From Norana najaformis (Eukaryota > Annelida > Clitellata > Crassiclitellata > Hormogastridae), in contig OZ029915.1 in the NCBI GenBank assembly GCA_964023275.1, positions 40,061,238-40,125,237 of the forward strand: a DNA stretch of 64,000 nt. The letters are read 5' to 3'. This document shows positions 1-11,900 of this stretch, in pieces (the stretch's first letter is position 1; every line of letters begins with the position of its first letter). The position numbers were made by a program, and so were the translations under genes. The notes beneath the pieces were generated by a model, which saw only the letters and a list, made by a program, of their open reading frames with translations, did no database searches and was not told the DNA's origin.

Positions 1-92
1 CTGAGCGCCTGTGAATAAGCTGGTCCCCGTGACGTGGCTTTCGTTGGGCGCTGTAGAAACTCTGGATTACGATTACGATTATAATTATTAGA
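1..92 (+). repeat. LINE family A 3'-end copy at window edge
   Basis: CTGAGCGCCTGTGAATAAGC, GGGCGCTGTAGAAAC and a GATTACGATTACGATTAT tail match the 3' UTR of the LINE at 58380-59520. It may extend beyond the window start. Confidence 0.75.
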
Positions 93-1485
93 GTCCTGTT
101 GCTGAACGTGGCAGAATCAAAGTACCCCACTACATAGCTCCGTTAGCTCTGCAAGATTAGCAGAGACGCCCAATTCATAGAGCTTTAGTGCTCCGTTGGA
201 GTGTGGACGTCAGCAAAGTAAATGAGTAGGGTAATGCCAAATGCGGACAAATGCAGACAAGGGAGGGATGGGTTCGAAGTAAGTAATTAACTGCTTAATT
301 GATTCGTAGCAAAGTAAGTAGGCCTAATTATTTGCGGATGTCCTCTATGGACGATTGAAAAGACAAACTATAGACTAACTTATTACAAGTTTAACTTGTC
401 CTTGTAGTCTTTTTCTTATTATACAACGCAATTTTAGAGCCTTTTAGTCTAGACCCAATAGATGTGCATTCTCACACGGACCAGAGCGCAGGTTTCAAAT
501 GTTACTGCGCACGCGGTAGCTCAGTGCGCGCACGGCAAAAATATAGAGGAACGTTGGTCCATACGCCAGTTGTTGAAGCCGTAGCTATTAACGGAGAAGA
601 AGAATGATTAAAAACTAAACACTACAGGCAACATATGTTTTTAGTTGAAGCCATGTGTGAAGCTAATTTTCGTTTAGCAATATAATTTAATTCTAATTAC
701 GGCCTCCATTGATTTTCATTTCTTGGACGCACGTTTGCGTTTTCCAACCCGACATCTGTCGACGCAGTTTTAGGTCTTCAAAGGTCTACAGACACTTTAA
801 ACCAGAAGCAAAACCAAGAAGACGGCTGTAAGGAACAACAGTGCTCTGAGAAAGCCGTTTCTTTCCAGCTAAAAATGCTCTTAATTGTTCTTCATTCTCT
901 CAATGTCTAGATTCTTTAAATTTTGCTTAATCTTGGTAGCATGTCTTCAGATTGCCAGTACCTAATTAATCTCGACTCGACTTGGTCTGATTGTACTTAG
1001 GAATGCGGGTTTGTTTGAAGCGACCATTCATAACGTTAACAGCGCAATAGAAGAGTTTACAGACACGATCAGATTTTTATGAATGTAAAAAACGAAACCA
1101 GAGATGGAATTGTAAAGAAATTGAATGACATAAAATTCGTTTAGGATAATTGGCAAGCAATGAGCTTATTTGTTATTTCACAAAGGCATAAACCAACCGC
1201 ATTTACATGTAAACGTAGATTAAATTATTAGAAATATAATGACTTAGTCATATCCTGATGAAAAGTAATTAAAAAACGAGGTCTTTTACTCAAGGCAGTA
1301 TAAATCTAATCATCACATAACTCTGAGGTCAGACGTCGTGGTTCATGGCCTTACGTAATTTTCTGCTCAATTGATTCGTAACAAAGGTCGTTTCAATATG
1401 CTTAGGCCTATGTCAGTTATGCGAAACGGCTGAAGTGTACTGGGTAGCGATAGAATATTTATGATCGGTTTGTCGGTTCAGAGTG
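93..1485. other. Upstream intergenic DNA, no gene seen
   Basis: AT-rich unique-looking sequence with many stops in all frames and no repeat I could name. A non-coding first exon of GCNT copy 1 could lie here but nothing marks it. Confidence 0.5.
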
Positions 1486-1569
1486 CTTGTTAAGTGTCAC
1501 TTGTTAAGTGTCACTTGTTAAGTGTCACTTGTTAAGTGTCACTTGTTAAGTGTCACTTGTTAAGTGTCA
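1486..1569. repeat. 14-bp tandem repeat, six perfect copies
   Basis: CTTGTTAAGTGTCA repeated six times without a mismatch, upstream of GCNT copy 1. Confidence 0.95.
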
Positions 1570-1706
1570 ACATGACTACTACATGATTACTTCAGACATA
1601 ATGCACTTTGTTTCAAGTAAGCAGCTGTACGCTAGGTAGACCTTCTACTGCTCTGTCTGTGTGTATGTCTCTGGGTTTCTACTTCTATCTGTCTCTGTTT
1701 CTGTCA

Positions 1707-1838
<132 letters not shown>

Positions 1839-2211
1839 TGCTCTGACTGTCTGATTTATAAGTTGTTCACATAAAGGCGTCGATTCTTTTCGTTCTACTC
1901 TATCACGTCAGCGTTTAAGCAGGTGTAATTGTGTAATTAAGGAAGGAACAGTGCACGACAGTACACGTATATACAATGCACCTGTATTCAAACATAAAAT
2001 AAAAGCACACACAGCGAAGTTCAGATTTTTCTTGAGGAAATAATTAGACCGATGATATCGAGAGTTTCAGTACAGAGACGACTGCATTAGTCCGTGCAAA
2101 AAACTATTCGAAGTGAACTTTTAAAACTTTCCTAAGATTTCTTGAAACACCGAGTCGTTCGCAAATTTTAAATCCAGATTTAGAAATTACGATTTCCTAT
2201 ACTAAGTCATA

Positions 2212-5200
2212 ATGTTAAAGCAAAAGCAAATTGCATTGGCTTGTTTTGCTTTTCTGATGTTGCTAATTCTACTGGAATTAATTTCTTCAACTCCTTCGAT
2301 TACGATAAAGAATGCTGTCGTATATTTAGGCTTTAAAATATTTAACCCTCAGCCAAAGAAAAGCTTTTCGTGGCTCGAACAGCACGAGGAAAAGAGGAAA
2401 ACTCAAGGAATGACTGCCAGCAATTTGTTTGAAAGTGCTAAAACACAAATGAAATATCTCACAACTACAAGGAAATATGTTCCTGTGAGTCAAACGAATG
2501 ACAGAAGCTCATTTTCAGAAGTTCATCAGATAGAAAACCTGACATATGACGACATTCCGCAAGTTAGAGTACAGGCTGTGAACTGTGCAAAACTAATCGA
2601 AAGAGATCCAAACGAGCAAGCGAAAGCTGCCCTTTACCAGAAAGAACATCCAAAGGTCATAATTCCCGATGAACAAATATACACAAAGGCTCTGAATTGC
2701 TCGAAATTTCTGTCCGATCGTAGATACATTCGCAAACCCGCTTCCGAGGAAGAAAACAATTTTCCACTTGCCTTTAGTATTCTTCTTTTCAAGAATGTGG
2801 AACTTTTCGAGAGGCTGCTCCGTGCCATCTACCGCCCGCAGAATTTCTACTGTGTACACGTTGATAAGAAATCTCCGAAATCTGTTCAAGATGCTGTTGG
2901 TGCTGTTGTGAAATGTTTTGAGAATGTTTTTATGGCTCCAGAACAGTTTGAAGTTCGGCATAGCGAGTTCACAGTTTTAGCTCCAGAACTGAGCTGTATG
3001 CGTGCATTGTTAAAGTATAAGAAATGGAGGTACTTTATTAATCTGACTGGACAGGAATTCCCACTGAAAACCAACTGGGAAATTATTCAAATTCTGAAAA
3101 TTTTTAATGGATCAAACAATCTAGAGGGAACAATCAAGAGGTTAGTTTGTAATTATTTCATCGCTGATAATTGTAACTTGCCTGTTTATAAATATGTAAG
3201 AAAGAAATTAATGCAAAGGAAACATAATTATACATGAACTTCTGTAGGCGTACTGATATAAATAAGTAGGCATAATTTGAAAAACTATAGAAAACAGATT
3301 GTTCGCAAAAATTGAGGCGATTCAGTATTTGAATGTAGGACCGATCCTATGGAACTCGCTGCCCAAAAACACACTTTTTTAGCGCTGCAACAGTTTTAAA
3401 TGATTGTAAAGCGCTACCTAATACAAGTTCATGTGTGCTTTTATATATAATGACACTACATATAGCGCCTTTTAAGTGGCTACATGCTTTAGGCGTGGAA
3501 TTAATAGCATCATTACTTTTAGTACATTATACAGAGTATATATTTAGATCTACCGTAACTCATTTTCTTTGATTTATTATTCTGAATTAGCCAAATTGCC
3601 AGGTTATTCCTGCTGATTTTTATTCTTTCTATTTCACGCTCAGCTACACTGCACCTTGGACGGTGGATCTACACTTATCCATCATCCATTTTCTTCTTCA
3701 GGCATAATTCTGGTAAATGTATGTATGTATGTATGTGTGTATATATGTATGTATGTACGTATGTATGTATGTATGCATGTATGTGTGCGTCCTATATCGA
3801 CCACTTATAGTCTTCTCCTGTCTTCAGCTTAAGGGGTACTGTTCATTGTGGCCCACAAGGCTAGCCGCTAGTCTTGTATCGTCACCATCGTCTGGACCAC
3901 ACGTGACAGGCAGAGGCCTAGTCTGCGTTTTCTGATTTCGTTTGTGGCAGAGATCACGCCGTGGCCGTTCTCCTTCTAGCTGTTATGTTGCTGACATTTA
4001 ATCTGTGTAGGGAATCCGCTACTCTCGACACCTGACCGCAATACCTGAATATTGTTTGGTATTACCCGGTTGACTGAGACCATGTATTTCACGCATTCTT
4101 TAGAATTTAATCACGAAGAATAATGATTTGACAATTTTCTTTGTTTTCAAATTGCATTCATGCTTGTCACTTATGCCAATGCACTGCTGTCGTCCAAAGG
4201 GAGTTGGGGTCCATTCGGAAGTTGAAAACGCTCATTCTCATCCCAGTAGAAGTTCCTGGCCTTGAAGACATGTGAACATATATTGGCTATGTTCGTAGGC
4301 ATATATTGGCTATGTTCGTAGGCAACTGGAAGCTTTCCATTACAGCCATAGAAATTCTTGCCTCCATCCAAATTCTCCTCGGATGTTCATCCTGTGCTCT
4401 AGATGTGACCAATCACAATTGGTCGAGGTTTTGAGTCTGGATCAGAATATACACCGTGTCATTCTATGTGTGGTCTGGGCAGCGGACAACATCGCTGTTG
4501 TCGTTTTTGGTTCTCGATACCACGCGGTTCTGGAAGTCTGAATATGTTGTCAGTTATAACTCTGGGTTGGAATACGTTAGTTGGGCTCCACGTGTGGCAT
4601 CCCGCCACTGGTGACTGTTCTAGTTATCTGAACTCTGCTGTGCTTATTGCTGAACTTTCTGTTGTTTATAAACGTGAACATCATTTAGGTTAGAGTACAG
4701 AGCGCCTCTCTGTAGTTTCTCTGAAGCGGCGCTACACAAATTTCTCATTAAAATTACAATTATTGTAGGAGATTAAGAGACAGAGAGCCTTCTGTTTATG
4801 TTAGTTTGTCGACGCCCATAAATATAAAAACGACTTAGGGTCCATAATTTAATCTAGTTGAGACAGTAATTCAGATGCAAAGGGTACTGCATGAGATTTA
4901 CGAGAAACCGCAGTTCATGACTTTATAAGATTAAGTTGTGTATTCTGACATACTTATCTTTAGGGGAAATCCTGAAAGAACGGCTCATAAGCCGCCACCT
5001 CCATCTAATATCACAATCACAAAGGGATCGGTACATATCCTCGCTTCCAGAGGTTTCGTTGACTACATGATCAACAATGAAACTGCCATCAAATTCAGCG
5101 AATGGGTGAAAGATACACTGGTTCCAGATGAAACCTATTTCTCGACCCTGAATTACAACCCTCATTTGAAAGTGCCTGGATCGTATTTAGGTTAGTGAAT

Positions 5201-6456
5201 AGGAAAAATTAACGTTGTTGCAAAGAAGCTTAGACTTTACTCTTACTCTTGTATTCGTATTTTAGACCGAGGTATAATTCGTGGTTATGAGGTTTAGTTT
5301 CAGCTCCAGGGTTGATTCCAATATCTAGTTTCCAGATCCATGTCATAAGTTCTAATACAACTGCCCTCTAGGAAGATGACTAGCGAAATGGAATAATGTA
5401 ATGCAAGGTTTACATCAACGACCCTGGCAGCCACAAGATGTCGCTTAACCTCTAGAATGTTTTGAGACCGCGGTAATTGGGGTGCGAGATAGTAGAGTGG
5501 TTAGCGTGCAAGACTTTTGAACACAAAGTCGATGGTTCAAACATTTGTAAAGACAGAGGCATATCGGGGTTTCTGGTCCACTAGCACCCCTAGCGAACTC
5601 AGCTATAAAATGAATATACAGTTGTCATACACTGTCGGTGGGAAGATCACACAGCATAGGAGAAGACTGGAAATTCGCTATGGTATGCCGAGGTTATGAA
5701 AATGAAGTAATTGACACTGAGTGCATATTGCTGCCTCATTGGGTTAGCTATAGCGACTGCCCTTCTCTTAATCATTTGCAATCTTCACTTAGCAATGATG
5801 CATTACATAAATAATGTGTTTCATTCTGGATATTTTTCGAACACCTAACACACGTCATTTACGTCTCGTCTTTAGATTGTCTTAGCTTGTCTTGGCTTGT
5901 CTTGGCTTTAACTTGTCTTCGTCTTTCAGGTCTTGTCTTGTCTTTAAATTGTCTTCGTCTTTCAGGTCTTATCTTGTCCTTAAATTGTCTTTCAGGTCTT
6001 GTCTCATCTTGTCTGTAAATCGTTTTGCCCCGAAAGTTGGCGGCACCATGAATATATCTATATATAGATCACCGTTGACTTAATTGAAATTTACACAATT
6101 AGGTTAAATGTTTTTGATTTTGATCACGATATATCTTTAAACTAGGCGTTCCTGAAACTGACGCTAAGAAAAACGTCTTCCTTATACGTTTCAAGAACTG
6201 GGGAAATGGTCCATTCAACTGGCCGTGTGGTGGTAAACGAGTTCGTGGCGTCTGCATATTTTCTGTGAGCGATTTGCCTCTTCTTGCCAGCCGTGTGGAG
6301 TTGTTTGCTAACAAGTTTCACATCGATTATGAGCCCCTTGCTCTCGACTGCTTGGAGGAACTGCATTACAATCGCACTCGCAAAGAAGTCTCCAGCGTTC
6401 CAGACATTAACAGGAAATTCTACGAAAATATGGACTACGTTCGAAACCACGTTTAG
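2212..6456 (+). CDS. GCNT-like beta-1,6-N-acetylglucosaminyltransferase, copy 1 (3 exons)
   Basis: Predicted Golgi type II membrane glycosyltransferase of family GT14 that would add beta-1,6-GlcNAc to O-glycan cores from UDP-GlcNAc. Coding exons are 2212-3140, 4964-5190 and 6146-6456, with GT-AG introns of phase 2 then phase 1, giving 488 residues. Residues 1-30 form a short cytoplasmic tail and a signal anchor (KQKQIALACFAFLMLLILLE). Family motifs follow in order: PLAFSILLFKNVELFERLLR, YRPQNFYCVHVD, INLTGQEFPLKTNWEI and NNLEGTIKR in exon 1; KGSVHILASRGFVDY and VPDETYFSTL in exon 2; PCGGKRVRGVCIF, LFANKF and LALDCLEELHYNRT in exon 3, ending at TAG. Length is slightly above the usual 430-460. 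In better-known GCNTs the PDE motif is usually followed by H-x-W-A-T, whereas here it is T-Y-F-S-T. The acceptor specificity (core 2, core 4 or I-branching) cannot be assigned. The start is the only ATG that precedes the anchor. Confidence 0.9.
3716..3785. repeat. (ATGT)n microsatellite
   Basis: GTATGTATGTATGT with a few interruptions, in intron 1 of GCNT copy 1. Confidence 0.9.
4277..4322. repeat. 23-bp perfect tandem duplication
   Basis: CATATATTGGCTATGTTCGT plus AGG occurs twice head to tail in intron 1 of GCNT copy 1. Confidence 0.85.
5483..5600 (+). repeat. tRNA-like SINE remnant
   Basis: GATAGTAGAGTGGTTAGCGTG (box A-like) and GATGGTTCAAACATT (box B-like) about 35 bases apart, in intron 2 of GCNT copy 1. 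Confidence 0.4.
5876..6021. repeat. Degenerate GTCTT-rich minisatellite
   Basis: CTTGTCTTGGCTTGTCTTGG grades into longer units containing AATTGTCTTCGTCTTTCAGG. It ends about 125 bases before exon 3 of GCNT copy 1 and contains several TTTCAGG sequences that resemble splice acceptors. Confidence 0.8.
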
Positions 6457-6639
6457 AAACTTATGCACCTGTTATCATGCAAAGCAGGGTTTGGATATAT
6501 TCAGTGATTATTTTTACGCTTGTTCTCGAGTCTAAGCTTAGGAACTATGCAACTTCATTGTTTGCTTCCAAATACTGGGATATATTAAAAGCTGCTGCAA
6601 TTGTTAACGCACCAACAACGTCGCATGTTGAAGCAGTGG

Positions 6640-6742
6640 TAAGAATATGACGATATTTCCATATGGACTTCACATGTCCTACATTTGGGCCCATGTATAT
6701 GACATATGAAACCCATGTGGGAATATTGTCATATTCCCACCA
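6640..6742. repeat. Imperfect inverted repeat, possible MITE
   Basis: GAATATGACGATATTTCC (6644 onward) pairs with GGAATATTGTCATATTCCC (to about 6739), with CATATG/ACATGT palindromes between. Target duplication is not obvious. It is 190 bases downstream of GCNT copy 1. Confidence 0.5.
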
Positions 6743-7332
6743 TATCTTCAAATTATGACGCTATTTTGTGGTAATTCATATGTCTCTGGAACTGGAGATT
6801 AGGAGATTTAGCCTATTTGGATAATCTTCTGCTAAAATCAATTATGACTGCTTTTTTGTATCAGCGGATGCTTTTGAATAGTTTGAGTTTCGGCCTTTAC
6901 TAATTTGATCATAGAAGAAAATGAACCAAGCTATGGCCTACTGCAAATTTGGTTTAAAATAAGCTGCTTCTTCGGCGTGCTATATTTTTAACTGGCTGAA
7001 AACTGAAATGGCGCAAGTGATAAGAGCAGATTTTGTTCATAAAAAGCAAATGGAGCAACGACTTTCGGAAACTGTTTAGTTAATATCGGCATTCATGAGG
7101 ATGCCTTGACAGAGTAAGTCAATTGAACGACATTGTAAATAACTGCTCAATCAACAGTAATCTAGTAAAACCCTCCTTGGTTCCAATAATTAGGCCCTAT
7201 GTGAAAATTACAGCGTTTGATTAAGCTAGTCCAGAGTTAGGCCTACTCTTGGCACACGTGCTTCTCCTAACACGTTGGCAATAAATGCTTATGAGAGACC
7301 GTAGCCCACTGCAAAGTTCTTTAATACAGTAG

Positions 7333-7335
7333 GAC

Positions 7336-7374
<39 letters not shown>
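7333..7374. repeat. (TA)n microsatellite
   Basis: Near-pure TA repeat between the two GCNT genes. Confidence 0.9.
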
Positions 7375-7379
<5 letters not shown>

Positions 7380-8132
7380 TGTATCGGACTGCTTAAAGAT
7401 GAAAACGAAAACAACGTTCCGTAATTCCAGGTTAGACTAGTAGTTGAACAGGTCTAGGTGAGGTTTTCCCGGAGAAATAGTAATGTAAAAACCGCTATAA
7501 TAATATTGGTAGAGGAAATAAATCAGGAAAGTTAGGGAAACAAAGCGAAGGAATCAGAAAAAGTGGGTAAGAAGAACGCAAATGGGAAAAACTGCCAGGA
7601 AAACCTAAGAAATGGGGCCTAAACAGCAAATGATTAAAAAATGTTTTCAGAAATTTTCGTCACATGGAATTGGGTTTCGGTCTTAGGAAGTCTCGACGGC
7701 AAAAACGGTCGTCAAAAATCTTTCGCAACACAGTTATCTGGTCACGGTAAAATTTGCGCCTCTTCTCAACTCCTGGGTATGCCAGTGGCTCCATCTCTTA
7801 TGTGAAGACGTACTTTTAGGCATATTGTAATTGTAATCTGACATTTATAAAGCGCCACGTCAAGAATAAACTCATCAGAGGCGCTCCCGACCCGAACCAG
7901 TGAGACCACTGTCAAATAATACAGTCTTCTGCATTTGTAAAATATGTTATGAGGTAAGCACAGACTATAATGTGCACTTGAGCCAGCAAGGATGCGATCG
8001 AGACTTGAACAATGCTTAGATGGCGAGGCACTTCGTAAAAACCGATGTCTATAAACAAATCCACCTCCGTTAAGGGAAAACTACATACTAGCGAAAAGAG
8101 AACTTTTTGGTATTGGTCTGGCTTGCGTCGGT

Positions 8133-8133
8133 A

Positions 8134-8193
<60 letters not shown>

Positions 8194-8194
8194 C
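8133..8194. repeat. (TA)n microsatellite with CATATA interruptions
   Basis: TA repeat interrupted twice by ACATA, between the two GCNT genes. Confidence 0.9.
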
Positions 8195-8897
8195 CGCCAC
8201 TGTTTCCCCATTTCAGAATAGGTGGTTGGCCTATATGAAAATTAGGCATAATATATAGGCCACATATATGCTTAACACATATTAGACGGTGATGGGCCTA
8301 GATCGAGCACCCAAACGTCTAATAGTAGGCCTCTTTTATCAGATTTCTCTGTTATGCTAGCCATTCAACCACTGATACTGATCAGTCGAGCATTTCAAAG
8401 CAACACTAACGTTTAGAGACGATTCAATACCTGAATCGTTATACATACATTGGCCTATATACATACATATCCAAATAATGCATGTGTATGCAAAATTACG
8501 TTTCTACAGATGATGTCTCTATGATATATGCAGAATTATGTATGCTACAGATAATATCTGCTTTATGTGCTCTACCGTTCAAACGTGCAGCAATGGCGAA
8601 GGCTGTCATCCGATAAATTCACTGAACGAATTGTCGATATTTTCAGTTATTGGATATGCTAATCTTTTCATAAATCCGTCCGAAGTGACATTTTGCAATG
8701 CGTGCTCACGCATTCAGCCGCGCGTTGGGCGTATACTGTATAGCGTACAACAGGCTACACGGGTCATACTATATAGGCCAAGAAACACAGCGCAAGTATC
8801 GCTATGGAAGAAAACTGTTATTCTGTTATTGTTATCGCTGATGAATTACTGGAGCAGACCAACGTAGGCCTATTTGTAGAGTTGTCTTGGATAGGAT

Positions 8898-8905
8898 TAT
8901 AAATA
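8898..8905 (+). promoter_or_regulatory. Possible TATA box of GCNT copy 2
   Basis: TATAAATA lies 61-68 bases before the chosen ATG at 8966. Spacing is compatible with a short 5' UTR, but this region is AT-rich, so chance is a real alternative. Confidence 0.25.
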
Positions 8906-8965
8906 CTTCGATATACTTTGATCTTTACCAGAACTTTCAGCATCTCGATTCTGTTTCAAACGAGG

Positions 8966-11900
8966 ATGACTAGACTGAAAAAAGTAGTGCTGATGGGCTT
9001 TTTTCTGTCGATTCTGTTGACTTTAGTCGTTTTCCCTCCTTTTATGACTAAACTCATTAAGATGGAAGTCGTCGTCGATTTTCCAAAAGCAGCATCCAAT
9101 GCAATGGACTACATACAGGGCGCAGTCTGTCGTTTTGGTTTAAATATGAGTCGTTTCCGTTCCAAGTTATCTAATACTCAGTTAGAGAAAATGATGATGG
9201 AGCATTTGGAGTCTAACGGGCGAGGGGACTCTGAACGAACGACTCACCAACAGTCGAAACAAAAGAATAGGCCTACATTACCAACAAAAGCTAATAACTC
9301 CGAGATTGAATCAACTGTAAGCGTAAGTGTGAGTCCAAGAAATCTCACTAGACCAGTAGCACACGTTCAGCTGTTTAATAGGACTGTTCTAACTTATGGC
9401 GACATTCCGCAAGTTAGAGTACAGGCTGTGAACTGTGCAAAACTAATCGAAAGAGATCCAAACGAACAAACGAAAGCTGCCCTATACCAGAAAGAACATC
9501 CAAAGGTCATAATTCCTGATGAACAAATATACACAGAGGCTCTGAATTGCTCGAAATTTCTGTCCGATCGTAGATACATTCGCAAACCCGCTTCCGAGGA
9601 AGAAAACAATTTTCCACTTGCCTTTAGCATTCTTCTTTTCAAGAATGTGGAACTTTTCGAGAGGCTGCTCCGTGCCATCTACCGCCCGCAGAATTTCTAC
9701 TGTGTACACGTTGATAAGAAATCTCCGAAATCTGTTCAAGATGCTGTTGGTGCTGTTGTGAAATGTTTTGAGAATGTCTTTATGGCTCCAGAACAGTTCG
9801 ATGTTCAGTGGGGAACTTTCTCAGTTTTGGAGCCAGAGCTGAGCTGTATGAGCGAATTACTGAAGTATAAGAAATGGAAGTACTTTATCAATCTCACTGG
9901 ACAGGAATTTCCATTAAAAACCAACTGGGAAATCGTCCAGATTCTTAAGTGCTTTAACGGATCCAATAACTTGGAAGGAACTATTAAGAGGTCAGTATGA
10001 ACATCATTTTCACTCACTTTCATCTTAATTGTTATTGAAGGATAGGCCTATAGGTCAGTGCTCGATACTTTCCTTTTAAAGGGTTTCACTGTTTGACGCT
10101 ATTTTAGGCTACTTAGCTCAACCCTAGCTCTCGCGGGGGTTATCCAGAAAGTCTAGCGATTCATTGGACTTGGATTCATGCAACATCGTGAACAGAGTTA
10201 TCTGCAGCATTCCAAAGTGATATAATCAAACTCTTTTAAACATTCATTAAAATATTTCTCTATATTTTACAGAATAATTATGTTAATCTGCACGTCTCTA
10301 GAAAAATAATCTGCAAAGTATAGGTGGGGACATAGGCCTAAAGGTTCTCATCCCCACAGTCGAACCCATATGGGGCCGCGTTGGTCCTGGACTCGGAATC
10401 GACCATATGAGTACTGGCTTTGGCATCGGCGTTGTGAGATTTGCGATGGCCTCGATAATATTAATCGTATGCAGTTGCACGTGTTCAAGCGGGAGAATTA
10501 AACGATTGTTTACACGTGGTGTACATGAGAGCGAGTCAGTAGTTTCTGATAAATCAATGATTAGATCTTTGGGCCAATCCAGCGTAACATCTGCCTTCCG
10601 GCATGACAGGAAATTATTTATAAATAATTGCTTGTCTGATGAGCTGAAGAGTTACAAAATAACACATAATACACTGTTCTCCAGCTATTGGAGTGCACTT
10701 AAAGTATTTTTCAATATGATTTCTACTAATTCTCAAGAATTCTGAAGATTTCATACATTGACCATGTCACCAACAGCAACATTAGAGCAAGGACAGGATT
10801 CGTACCTGTTTCTACCGTGGTCAGAGAACGCAGACTGCGTCATGTGGCGCCCGCTCAACCTGACTAGGACCACAGAAGAGCTCTATGGGCAGCAAGTAAT
10901 AAAGCCTTCAGGGACTGGAAGAGGCCACGAGGTAGACCAAGAACCATATGGACTAGGGTAGTGGAAAAGGATCTGGATTGTCATGGTTTTGGGATGTATA
11001 TTTCTTGGAATAGAACCCAGGACAGGAAGAAGTGGCATCGCATCATCGACCAAACTATGCTCACATAGAGTTTGCGCAAGGAGAAGGAGGAGGAGGAGGA
11101 GGTGGAGGAGGAGGAGGAAGAGGACGAGCGCGAAGAAGAACGCGAAGTAGAAGAAGAACGCGAAGAAAAAGAACACAAAGAAGAATGCGAAGAGGCAGAA
11201 GAACGCGAAGAAGAAGAAGAACGCGAAGAAGAAGAAGAACGCGAAGAAGAAGAAGAAGAAAAAGAAAAAGAAGAAAAAGAAGAAGAAGAATTTATATTAA
11301 TGGGTTTGTCTCTGGGGTAAATGTGTCAAATTTAATAGATAAATGTGGCGATATAACACCAGCTGACAATTATAGGTCTATTATATCCGCTCGGTATTAC
11401 CCAAATTATTTGAATACTGTATCTTATATAAATTTGAAGATCACCTAAGTGCTAGTGATTTGCAATTTGGTTTTAAGTTGTGCACAAGTTTTGTTTGCAC
11501 TAAGGCAAGTTACTGACTTCTTTGTGACCCATGGCAGTCCTCTGTATATGGCGGCTCTGGATGCAACGAAAGCTTTAAATAGAGTCAACCATGCTAAACT
11601 GTTTGAACTTTTTAGGCAAAGCCTTCCCGCAAGAATGGTTAAGCTAATTGTTGACTGGTATGATAAGATTTTCTTGGCTATATTATGCAACAATACTCTT
11701 TTGAATCCAATTTCAATTAACTGGAATTAGACAGGGTAGTATTCTGTCTCCAGTTTTCCTAATATATATATATATAATATATATATATTATATATGCGTG
11801 TGTGTGCGTGTGTGTAGGTGTGTGTGTAGGTGTGTGTGTGTTTATGTGGGTGTTTGTGTAGGTGTGTGTGTGTATCGTTGGAGGTTGACTAGGGCAGGAA

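Larger units (their letters stand above)
6743..8897. other. Intergenic DNA between the GCNT copies
   Basis: Apart from two TA microsatellites it looks non-coding. The 109-codon frame at 8538-8867 has no recognisable protein features. The promoter of copy 2 should be near its 3' end. Confidence 0.5.

Noticed and set aside
8538..8867. 109-codon frame upstream of GCNT copy 2
   Set aside because: No motif, no paired exon signals, and stops nearby; likely chance.
10407..10745. 112-codon frame in GCNT copy 2 intron 1
   Set aside because: No recognisable domain and no homologous block in copy 1; may be old LINE debris but unsupported.
11032..11448. Arg-rich and Glu-rich frames
   Set aside because: By-products of a purine repeat array; the last part belongs to a decayed RT fragment.
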